Source: Bdellovibrionaceae bacterium UBA5009 (GTDB lineage Bacteria > Bdellovibrionota > Bdellovibrionia > Bdellovibrionales > Bdellovibrionaceae). Taken from it: a stretch of DNA of 9,474 bases. The position numbers were made by a program, and so were the translations under genes. Shown one piece after another: positions 1-6,063 of the stretch (position 1 is the first letter of the stretch; each line of letters opens with the position of its first letter). The notes beneath the pieces are model-generated. The model saw only the letters and a list, made by a program, of their open reading frames with translations. It did not search any database and had not been told where the DNA came from. The stretch spans positions 7,787 to 17,260 of the forward strand of contig DGYJ01000074.1 of NCBI GenBank assembly GCA_002396665.1, written 5' to 3'.

Positions 1-1273
1 CATGGGTGACAAAAATTTGCTTTGGACGTTTTTTTAAATTTGAAATCCAGTTTAAAATTTCATCGGCATCGGCGTGGGCAGAAAGACTTTCGATATTAAT
101 CACTTCAGCTTTGATGGGCCACATCTCTCCGTGAATTTTAACTTCTTCGATGCCATGGACAATTTGGTCGCCCCGGGTTCCGCCGGCTTGGAAGCCAACA
201 AATAAAATTGTATTTTTAGGATTGGGTGCTAGGGATTTTAAATGGTGCAAGACTCTTCCGCCTGTGGCCATTCCGCTGGCCGCAATGATTACGCAGGGTT
301 CATTCTTTTCATTCAGAGCAATAGATTCCTCAGGGGTGCTAACGATATGAACATTATGCCAAATTTCTTTAACTTCCGAAGGGCTTAGTTTTAATTCGTT
401 GGGATTTTGTTCGTAGGCTTTGTTGGCCTCTGTGGCCATGGGGCTATTCAAATAAATAGGTAAGTTCTGTGGGATTAATTTTTTTCTTTTTAACTGTGAT
501 ATGTAATACATAACAAGTTGAGCTCTTCCCACCGCGAAAGAAGGAATAAGAACAATGCCTTTTCGTTCGATTGTTTTTAGAATCGTTTCTTTAAGAATAT
601 CTTCTGGATCGATGGCCGGATGCTTTTTGTTTCCATAGGTGGACTCGACGACAAGGTTATCGGCTCCAATATTAAAATCAGGATTTCGAATCATGGGATC
701 ATTGGTGCGTCCAATATCTCCAGAAAATGCAATGCTTTTTCCATCGCCTGTGACCAGCAAAGAAGCCGCTCCTAGCAAATGTCCTGCAGGGTAAAACTGA
801 AAGCTCATTTTTGAATTGCCATTTTTGGAAATGGTGGTGGACGTTTTCCATGCCACTGGTCGAAATGAATCAAGACAAGCTTTGGCATCATCATAGGTAT
901 AAAGTGGTAGGGCCGGTTTATGTTTTGAAAAGCCATGCTTATTGGCAAACTTGGCTTCTTCTTCTTGCAGATAGCCAGAATCAGGTAAAAGTATTTTGCA
1001 CAGATCATAGGTTGCAGCTGTGCAATGGATTTCACCTTTGAAGTTATTCTTTGTTAAAAGTGGAAGGTAGCCGCTGTGGTCAAGATGGGCATGGGTTAAA
1101 AAAATGGCATCTAGATTTTCAGGGCGCACGGGGAATTTATCCCAATTTTTAAGTCGTAAATTTTTAAATCCTTGAAAAAGTCCTGCATCGATCAAAATTT
1201 GTGATCGTCCATCGGAGAGTAAGTAGCGTGATCCTGTGACTGTTCCTGTGGCTCCTAAAAATTGAATTTTCAT
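1..1273 (-). CDS. MBL-fold beta-CASP RNA-processing nuclease (3' end cut by window edge)
   Basis: Reading right to left from an ATG at 1273, this frame is open for 424 codons to the window edge, so the C-terminus is missing. It is a metallo-beta-lactamase-fold protein of the beta-CASP/RNA-specificity class, cytoplasmic zinc-dependent nucleases related to CPSF73 and RNase J. Visible motifs are the zinc signature HAHLDH at residues 61-66, a further ligand His165 in PAGHLLGAAS and Asp186 in FSGDIGR. The beta-CASP motifs are also present: Glu210 in ESTYGN (motif A), His400 in SAHADADE (motif B) and His424 in VTHG (motif C). All expected catalytic residues are therefore intact, which argues for an active enzyme. 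The start is supported by AAAGGA just upstream; this Shine-Dalgarno overlaps the stop of the preceding TauE-like gene, so the two are probably co-transcribed. Family members often total about 450-470 residues, so only a short tail should be absent. RNA endonuclease or exonuclease activity is inferred from the family. Confidence 0.93.
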   Translation of the reverse strand, partial: MKIQFLGATGTVTGSRYLLSDGRSQILIDAGLFQGFKNLRLKNWDKFPVRPENLDAIFLTHAHLDHSGYLPLLTKNNFKGEIHCTAATYDLCKILLPDSGYLQEEEAKFANKHGFSKHKPALPLYTYDDAKACLDSFRPVAWKTSTTISKNGNSKMSFQFYPAGHLLGAASLLVTGDGKSIAFSGDIGRTNDPMIRNPDFNIGADNLVVESTYGNKKHPAIDPEDILKETILKTIERKGIVLIPSFAVGRAQLVMYYISQLKRKKLIPQNLPIYLNSPMATEANKAYEQNPNELKLSPSEVKEIWHNVHIVSTPEESIALNEKNEPCVIIAASGMATGGRVLHHLKSLAPNPKNTILFVGFQAGGTRGDQIVHGIEEVKIHGEMWPIKAEVINIESLSAHADADEILNWISNLKKRPKQIFVTH

Positions 1274-1285
1274 TTTTTATTTCCT

Positions 1286-2029
1286 TTAGATTTGAAAGCG
1301 ATACACAGCCGATACCAACGAAATTACACCCATCAATAAGACAAAGAACAAAACAATTTTTTGAAAATGCTCTTTGGGAACAAATCGCAGTAATGATTTG
1401 GCTAACCAATTGGCTGTAAAGGCCACGAGCATTAAAAGCGGAATATAGAAATAATGTTCAGGGTTCAGATATCCTTTTTGAAGATAAATTCCCAAGCGCA
1501 GAATGTCGCCACCAAAATCAATTAAAGTTGAAGTTGCAATAAAGGCCATGGGGTTTAAATTAAAAACCACAAGGGCCAAGGATCGAACGGCGCCGCCAGA
1601 TCCCAGCAAGCCGGTCAGTAGGCCTGACAGAGCCCCGCCAACAAAGGGAAGCCACTTTCCTTGGAAGATATTTTTATTTTTAAAAAATAAAAAAAAGATC
1701 GAAAACAAAATTAAAAAAATACCAAGGGATACAGAGTAAACTTGATCACTAAACGAGTCAGAAAACTGGGCCCCAAGTCCGGTCATAATAATTGCTGGCA
1801 ATCCAAAGCGAAGACTAAGCTTCCAATCAATACTTTTCCAGTAAATGACAGTTCGTACGGAATTACCAAGAACATGCAAAGAGGCTGTCAGGGCCAGGGC
1901 AACAGGTGCTGATTCTAATAATTTAGCCAGTGGAACGAATAGAGCAGAAGAGCTCACACCACTTAAAGTGCCCAGAACTTCTGACAGGAATGCTAAAATG
2001 ATAAAATAAAGTTCGTGGTGTTGAATCAT
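1286..2029 (-). CDS. TauE/SafE-family membrane permease
   Basis: A 247-residue, very hydrophobic protein with about 7-8 predicted membrane segments (roughly residues 8-38, 42-62, 71-90, 97-116, 127-158, 161-182, 193-212 and 223-243). The two halves carry the internal pseudo-repeat typical of TauE/SafE (DUF81) permeases: a Gly/Ser-rich GTLSGVSSSALFVP near residue 20, and the diagnostic GLLTGLLGSGGAVRS near residue 137 followed by an ATSTLIDFGGD helix. Length matches the family (about 240-270). Members have been linked to export of sulfite, sulfoacetate or other organic anions across the inner membrane, but the substrate of this copy cannot be read from sequence. It is the first gene of a minus-strand pair, with its stop 12 bp before the beta-CASP gene. 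The start at 2029 has only a weak ribosome site (TAGAG), so a slightly different start is possible. I saw no sulfur-metabolism neighbour. Confidence 0.87.
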   Translation of the reverse strand: MIQHHELYFIILAFLSEVLGTLSGVSSSALFVPLAKLLESAPVALALTASLHVLGNSVRTVIYWKSIDWKLSLRFGLPAIIMTGLGAQFSDSFSDQVYSVSLGIFLILFSIFFLFFKNKNIFQGKWLPFVGGALSGLLTGLLGSGGAVRSLALVVFNLNPMAFIATSTLIDFGGDILRLGIYLQKGYLNPEHYFYIPLLMLVAFTANWLAKSLLRFVPKEHFQKIVLFFVLLMGVISLVSAVYRFQI

Positions 2030-2144
2030 TTGTTTGAAACTCTAACATAGAAGTTTAAATTTTGCATGATTCGTGGATAGCCCAAGGGCCTGGCTGCAAG
2101 CCGTCATTTTATTCATAACAACGAATTTCGAACTGGACAGTAAT

Positions 2145-2173
2145 TTGCAGAGAGGGCTCCTCAGGTCTATAAT
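2145..2173 (+). promoter_or_regulatory. sigma-70-type promoter for the lipocalin gene
   Basis: A TTGCAG -35 element (2145-2150) is separated by exactly 17 bp from a consensus TATAAT -10 element (2168-2173). Transcription would be expected to start around 2179-2181. That falls on the AAAGGAG ribosome site and leaves a leader of only about 10 nt before the ATG at 2190. The match is good by eye, but the start site is a prediction. Confidence 0.6.
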
Positions 2174-2176
2174 TAC

Positions 2177-2183
2177 AAAGGAG
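2177..2183 (+). promoter_or_regulatory. Shine-Dalgarno that sets the lipocalin start
   Basis: AAAGGAG lies 6 nt before the ATG at 2190. It decides the start, because the frame is open further upstream to an ATG at 2073. That earlier start has no comparable site, would place 39 non-signal residues ahead of a clear signal peptide, and would lie upstream of the predicted promoter. Confidence 0.8.
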
Positions 2184-2189
2184 TTTTCT

Positions 2190-2726
2190 ATGAAATTGGC
2201 ATCGGCATTGTTTTTTGTTTTCAATTGTTTTTCATTCCTGGCACTAGGGCAAGATACAGATTTAAAGACCGTACCCTCTGTTGATATAAGTCGGTACATG
2301 GGGACCTGGTATCAGATCTCTGGCAATCCGACAGAGTATGAAAAATCCTGTTTATGTTCGCGACAAAAGCTTGAAGCATTGGCCGATGGAACAGTCAGCG
2401 TTTACAATTCGTGTACGCTTTCGACAGTTTCTGGACCTCTGAGTGAAATCAAAGGCATAGCAACGAATGTTCACAGTCCGTTCAATTCTCGTTTTACAGT
2501 GGATTTTGGTTTAGGCAAATTGGGGAATTATTGGATTATTGCATTGGACCCCGAGTATAATTGGGCCGTGGTTTCTGAACCAACAAGAAAATCTCTTTTT
2601 GTTATTTCAAAAACTCCGCAAATGAGTACAGTGGATTATTCTCAGGCATTAACGGCTGCAGGCTCACAAACGGATATTTCTTTACTGCAGCCAATGGAGC
2701 AAATGAACTGCAGTTATCCACAGTAA
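2190..2726 (+). CDS. secreted bacterial lipocalin (Blc/ApoD-like)
   Basis: A 178-residue protein starting with a Sec signal peptide (hydrophobic residues 3-20, likely cleaved near ALGQ, residues 18-21). The mature part is a single lipocalin barrel. The first-strand motif GxW appears as YMGTWYQIS (residues 36-44), and a later block, WAVVSEPTRKSLFVISKTP (125-143), aligns by eye with the Blc/ApoD signature that ends in WILSRTP-like sequence. Cysteines at 54, 56, 75 and 174 could form disulfides in the periplasm. E. coli Blc is an outer-membrane lipoprotein that binds fatty acids and lysophospholipids. This copy has no convincing lipobox (Cys13 lies inside the hydrophobic core), so it is probably soluble periplasmic or secreted. 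Length is normal for the family. It appears monocistronic, with its own promoter upstream and a hairpin downstream. Ligand and role in envelope lipid handling are inferred from the family. Confidence 0.88.
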   Translation: MKLASALFFVFNCFSFLALGQDTDLKTVPSVDISRYMGTWYQISGNPTEYEKSCLCSRQKLEALADGTVSVYNSCTLSTVSGPLSEIKGIATNVHSPFNSRFTVDFGLGKLGNYWIIALDPEYNWAVVSEPTRKSLFVISKTPQMSTVDYSQALTAAGSQTDISLLQPMEQMNCSYPQ

Positions 2727-2776
2727 TTGAATAATGAACTTGGCGCAGAGTTCAATTCTCGATTTCGCCGCATATA

Positions 2777-2806
2777 AAAGGCTTTGAACATTCGTTCAAA
2801 GCCTTT
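2777..2806 (+). terminator. perfect 13-bp hairpin downstream of the lipocalin gene
   Basis: The arm AAAGGCTTTGAAC (2777-2789) is followed by a 4-nt loop (ATTC) and its exact reverse complement (2794-2806). It sits 50 bp after the lipocalin stop and about 100 bp before the next gene, the usual place for a terminator. There is no U-tract after it on the plus strand (ACCAAATCC follows). It could therefore act as a weak or factor-assisted terminator, or as a 3'-end-protecting stem. Confidence 0.6.
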
Positions 2807-2815
2807 ACCAAATCC

Positions 2816-2832
2816 TGACATAATTTCTGTCA
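2816..2832. promoter_or_regulatory. possible operator dyad upstream of the MFS gene
   Basis: TGACA, 7 bp, then TGTCA forms a perfect 5+5 inverted repeat within the 100-bp leader of the MFS permease gene, next to an AT-rich stretch (CATATTATAG). The layout would suit a dimeric regulator, but short dyads occur by chance and I do not recognise the motif. No well-spaced -35/-10 pair could be fixed here. Confidence 0.25.
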
Positions 2833-2905
2833 TATTATAGATTTGAACTATTGACTCCATCGAGGGCTGCGGGTAGTCATTTCATGCCCACCAGGAGGGA
2901 CAAAT

Positions 2906-4363
2906 ATGCAGCTTCTGATCGTAGCCATGCTTTTGACATACATCATCACTTTGTACTTCAAGCGTAATCCTTTAAAACATACTCCGCAGTTCATGTGGAA
3001 GCGCTTTTTAAGCTGGTTCCCATTGGGTATGACCTATGCCTTTATGTATATGGCCCGCTATAATTTGGACACCTTGGCCACCGCTGAAGTGATTACTAAG
3101 GCAGAAAAAAGTCAGATTTCTGGTTGGGGTTTTTTTGTTTATGCAGCATCTCTTTTTATATCGGGTCCTTTGATTGATAAAATTGGCGGCAAAAAGGGCA
3201 TGATTATGGCCAGTCTCGGGGCGGCCATTTTCAATATCCTAATGGGTTGGACCTTGTATTTGCACTTGAAGGGATCAAGTGCTGTGAATCTCGTTGTTAT
3301 GTTAACATTATTCTACTCATTAAATATGTTCTTCCAAAGTTTCGGTGCAATTTCGACAATCAAGGTGAAATCATTTTGGTTCCATGTGCGTGAACGCGGA
3401 ACATTTGGTGCTATTTTTGGGACATTAATATCTTTAGGAGTGTATTTCGCATTTGACTGGACAGAAGCTATTTCGAGAGCCGTCAATGTTAAGTATGCTG
3501 GAGAGCCATCTGCATTCAGAGAGTTCATACAATCAGCTTTCTTTTTATCTGGCAGTGAAGTTTCAGCATTTTGGCTGATCTTTTTCATTCCGGCAGGCTT
3601 GCTTATTTTATGGGCACTCATTGACCTGGTTCTTATTAAAGATTCACCGGATGAGGCCGGCTTTGGCAAACTTGAAACCCACGATGCTTCCCATGGTCAA
3701 ACTGCAGACTTCGATTCTTGGTTTAAAACAATCAAATCGGTCTTTAGTAACCGTGTTTTGTTAATGATTGGTGTCATCGAGTTTACTTCTGGAGTGCTTC
3801 GTGACGGAATTATGAAATGGTATCGCCTCTTCGCGAAAGACACTGGAATGGGTGTTGAAAATATTTTAGCGAATTGGGGACTCTGGGCTGCGGTGACGGG
3901 AATTCTAGGATCTTTCTTGGCGGGATGGGCGTCGGATAAATTTTTTCACTCACGGCGCGCTCCGGTGGCTGGGATTGCTCAAACATTTATGTTTATCGCG
4001 ACTTTAAGTATGCTTATTGGAATTTCGACAAACTCGATGGTCGTCGGAATTGGCGCCTTAGTGATGATGTGTGCAGTAATTGCTGTTCATTCGATCATGT
4101 CAGGTACTGCAACTGCTGATTTTGGTGGTCGTAAGGGTGCTGCAACGGCAACGGGTGTGGCCGATGGATTTTCAAAATTAGGTTCATCTTTTCAAGAGTT
4201 TGTTCTTGGAGCGATCATCACAAAAGAGACATGGGCTTATTGGCCATCTTTTTTGATTCCATTTACACTTCTTGGATTATTTTTCGCGGTGAAATTATGG
4301 CGAGAACTTCCTGAAGCTACTAAAAAATATTTAGCTGAAGTTGAAAAACTGAAAGTAAAATAG
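2906..4363 (+). CDS. MFS permease of the organophosphate:phosphate antiporter (GlpT/UhpT-like) type
   Basis: A 485-residue inner-membrane transporter with about 12 core helices. Two features point to the organophosphate antiporter group. Arg51 in MYMARYNL sits where GlpT has its first phosphate-binding arginine, and Arg299 in GVLRDGIMKWY resembles the second-half block RYGxxDW that carries the other arginine. The MFS loop 2-3 motif appears as GPLIDKIGGKKGM (residues 87-99), and a second-half equivalent as GWASDKF (340-346). Two oddities: an extra hydrophobic N-terminal segment (residues 2-18) before the first core helix, and a long hydrophilic loop (about 184-218) between helices 5 and 6. The start is well supported by AGGAGG ending 7 nt upstream. 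The next gene begins 24 bp after the stop, so they probably share a transcript. Substrate is not determinable; a phosphorylated sugar or glycerol phosphate exchanged for phosphate is the family expectation. Confidence 0.87.
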   Translation: MQLLIVAMLLTYIITLYFKRNPLKHTPQFMWKRFLSWFPLGMTYAFMYMARYNLDTLATAEVITKAEKSQISGWGFFVYAASLFISGPLIDKIGGKKGMIMASLGAAIFNILMGWTLYLHLKGSSAVNLVVMLTLFYSLNMFFQSFGAISTIKVKSFWFHVRERGTFGAIFGTLISLGVYFAFDWTEAISRAVNVKYAGEPSAFREFIQSAFFLSGSEVSAFWLIFFIPAGLLILWALIDLVLIKDSPDEAGFGKLETHDASHGQTADFDSWFKTIKSVFSNRVLLMIGVIEFTSGVLRDGIMKWYRLFAKDTGMGVENILANWGLWAAVTGILGSFLAGWASDKFFHSRRAPVAGIAQTFMFIATLSMLIGISTNSMVVGIGALVMMCAVIAVHSIMSGTATADFGGRKGAATATGVADGFSKLGSSFQEFVLGAIITKETWAYWPSFLIPFTLLGLFFAVKLWRELPEATKKYLAEVEKLKVK

Positions 4364-4387
4364 TCAACTCTGTAAGGGTTCAATAGA

Positions 4388-5425
4388 ATGAAAAAAATGA
4401 GTCTGCACAGATTCACTGAGATAGCATTGATTGCTGTTATTTTACTTTGCTTTGGGGTTATGTTTTATCCCTTTAAAACATCCTTATTGTTAGCTGCTTT
4501 ATTTGCCTTTGCCTTAGAGCCTATCGTCAGCAAATACACACACAGAAAAGTGAAGCGGGATATTTCCACCGCAGCAATTATTTTTGCATTGTTTGTAATG
4601 ATATCAGGGCCCATAGTTTTTGTCGGCTACAGAGTTGTTTCGAAAGTCATTGAATTTTCGAAACAGGGATTTCAAAACACAGCATTCTTTGCATCCCTTA
4701 ATCATTTTGCAAGTTCCACCACAGAGTTTGCAGTTCGTTGGGGGGATCGTTTAGGTCTTAGTTCTGGCTCTTTGCCAGATACCGGGGCCATTATTTCAAA
4801 TGCTGGGACATTTGTATTGAACGGGGCCACTGCTTTTGCATCAAACTTACCTGATTTTTTTATGAACTTATTTGTATTTACTGCGGCACTGTACTTTTTT
4901 CTTACAGAATCCAGGGAAATTAAAAAATCTATTTTGAAATTGGACATGTTGCCTGCTCGGGAAGTGAATCAATTCATTCAAGTGCTTCAGCGAAGCAGCT
5001 ACATCAGCACTGTATCAACTTTGATTATAGGAGCTTTGCAGGCATTTATTGTCTCTGTTGCGGCTTATTTTTGTGGTTACACAGAATTTATTATTGTGTT
5101 TGTTATCACTTTTTTTGTGTCTTTAATTCCAGTGGTCGGGGCAGCGCCCGTGGCCTTGGTGCTTTCTATGCTCAGCTTTATGACGTCTGATTATGTGCCA
5201 GCAATTGTACTTTTGGTAACGGCCGTTGTTGCCGGAAGTATTGATAATATCATTAAACCTATCATTGTGAATGGGGCAGATGATGATTTGCACCCAGTGA
5301 TGTCCTTACTTGCTGTTATCGGCGCAGTCCTTGTCTATGGCATGCCGGGGCTTATTCTTGGGCCTGTGTTAACCCAGCTTACTTTTAAAATTATTCCGAT
5401 TCTATTTCAAGAGACCGAGTCCTAA
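4388..5425 (+). CDS. AI-2E / PerM-family transporter
   Basis: A 345-residue polytopic membrane protein matching the AI-2E (TqsA/PerM/YdiK) family in length and order. Two N-terminal helices (about 11-27 and 30-45) come first, then a helix at 61-82, then a soluble amphipathic stretch (about 85-155), then C-terminal helices. The diagnostic C-terminal blocks are SLIPVVGAAPV (245-255), DNIIKPIIV (286-294) and LHPVMSLLAVIGAV followed by GMPGLILGPVLT (301-329). Known members export the quorum signal AI-2 or act as Na+(Li+)/H+ antiporters, and most are uncharacterised, so the substrate here is open. The ATG lies 24 bp after the MFS stop with a modest ribosome site (TAAGGG) upstream, consistent with an operon. 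Nothing is truncated. Confidence 0.88.
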   Translation: MKKMSLHRFTEIALIAVILLCFGVMFYPFKTSLLLAALFAFALEPIVSKYTHRKVKRDISTAAIIFALFVMISGPIVFVGYRVVSKVIEFSKQGFQNTAFFASLNHFASSTTEFAVRWGDRLGLSSGSLPDTGAIISNAGTFVLNGATAFASNLPDFFMNLFVFTAALYFFLTESREIKKSILKLDMLPAREVNQFIQVLQRSSYISTVSTLIIGALQAFIVSVAAYFCGYTEFIIVFVITFFVSLIPVVGAAPVALVLSMLSFMTSDYVPAIVLLVTAVVAGSIDNIIKPIIVNGADDDLHPVMSLLAVIGAVLVYGMPGLILGPVLTQLTFKIIPILFQETES

Positions 5426-5444
5426 ACCAAATCCAGGTCGTACA

Positions 5445-5469
5445 TCAAATTCTCATTTTGAGAATTTGA
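5445..5469 (+). terminator. inverted repeat after the AI-2E gene
   Basis: TCAAATTCTCA (5445-5455), a 3-nt loop, then TGAGAATTTGA (5459-5469) form a perfect 11-bp stem 19 bp after the stop codon. Its position suits termination of the two-transporter transcript. The stem is AT-rich and no U-run follows, so intrinsic termination would be weak. Confidence 0.45.
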
Positions 5470-5538
5470 CATGAATAAGATCCTAGCCCTGTCATAAAAT
5501 GAACTTGTCAAAGAATAGTATGCTGACTGAGTAGTTTT

Positions 5539-5568
5539 TTGACAGTTAAAATTCGTTATAAGTATTTC
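5539..5568 (+). promoter_or_regulatory. possible promoter for the small exported protein
   Basis: A perfect TTGACA -35 hexamer (5539-5544) is followed after 18 bp by TATTTC (5563-5568). The -10 is imperfect and the spacing one longer than ideal, but this is the best match in the 227-bp gap between the AI-2E gene and the downstream small gene. It would give a leader of about 75 nt. Confidence 0.4.
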
Positions 5569-5652
5569 GATGCATTTCGTCTGGCGTTTGAGTTGCAATG
5601 CCTATCTGAAATCAATTTTCCAGAATAAACTTCTTATTTTCTATGGGGACCG

Positions 5653-6063
5653 ATGAACCTTAATAAAAAAATGATCAATTTAATCTTGGTCGCATTTTGC
5701 TATACACAGGTTTTTCAAAATTTTTCTAAGATTATTGAAAAACCAATGATCTTCAAATTAATAAATTGGAGTACAAAAAAAAATTTGAAGAGTCCGCCGA
5801 ATCAAACAAGGTCGCCATCCAGTTTTGGAGATGCCCAGGTCATATATATACCGGACTCAAAGACAGTCATTGAATCACAGGATGTCACTGCATTACATAA
5901 TGCCACTGCATCAAGAGTGATGCCGGACTCACTTGTAGAAGATCAAAGAGTTTTTCGCTCGAATCCTAAAGGCTTTCACCTTGAAGCTATTGAAGAGCAT
6001 GTTCAGCTTTCAGGACATCAAAGCATCGACGAAATTACGCAGCGAGGGCGGGTTTTAAATTAG
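5653..6063 (+). CDS. small unrecognised protein with N-terminal membrane/signal segment
   Basis: A 136-residue protein of no family I recognise. Residues 1-6 are Asn/Lys-rich and residues 8-20 form a short hydrophobic stretch (INLILVAFCYTQV), suggesting a signal peptide or membrane anchor. Cys16 is not in a good lipobox because Phe occupies the -1 position. The rest is polar and lacks obvious helices. It contains an imperfect internal repeat: PDSKTVIESQDV at 68-79 and PDSLVEDQRV at 91-100, reflected in DNA as CCGGACTCA at 5851 and 5923. The start at 5653 is backed by a weak GGGGA only 4 nt upstream; Met7 is an alternative but has no ribosome site. Its last 29 bp overlap the convergent GNAT-PilZ gene. 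A plausible promoter lies upstream. Function unknown, and some doubt remains that it is expressed. Confidence 0.6.
   Translation: MNLNKKMINLILVAFCYTQVFQNFSKIIEKPMIFKLINWSTKKNLKSPPNQTRSPSSFGDAQVIYIPDSKTVIESQDVTALHNATASRVMPDSLVEDQRVFRSNPKGFHLEAIEEHVQLSGHQSIDEITQRGRVLN

Noticed and set aside
805..1041. Small reading frames on both strands inside the beta-CASP gene
   Set aside because: They overlap conserved coding sequence of a clearly recognised protein and show no independent signals.
1..2029. Persulfide dioxygenase plus sulfite exporter operon
   Set aside because: MBL-fold persulfide dioxygenases do pair with TauE-like exporters, but this MBL protein carries full beta-CASP motifs (ESTYGN, SAHADADE, VTHG) and is longer than 420 residues, so it is not of the ETHE1 type.
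2073..2189. Longer lipocalin start at ATG 2073
   Set aside because: It would bury the signal peptide behind 39 residues and lie upstream of the likely promoter. The ATG at 2190 has a strong ribosome site.
2714..2722. Perfect DnaA-box 9-mer TTATCCACA at the end of the lipocalin gene, and another at 8099-8107 inside the kinase gene
   Set aside because: The two sites are 5.4 kb apart, both lie in coding sequence, and neither has a box cluster, AT-rich unwinding element or replication gene nearby. No support for an origin.
2739..2754. Possible sigma-54 promoter (TGGCGC followed by TTCAA)
   Set aside because: The essential GC of the -12 element is absent at the required spacing, and a terminator-like hairpin follows.
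2481..2761. 12-bp repeat GTTCAATTCTCG seen inside and just after the lipocalin gene
   Set aside because: Only two copies, one in coding sequence and unequal in context; consistent with chance.
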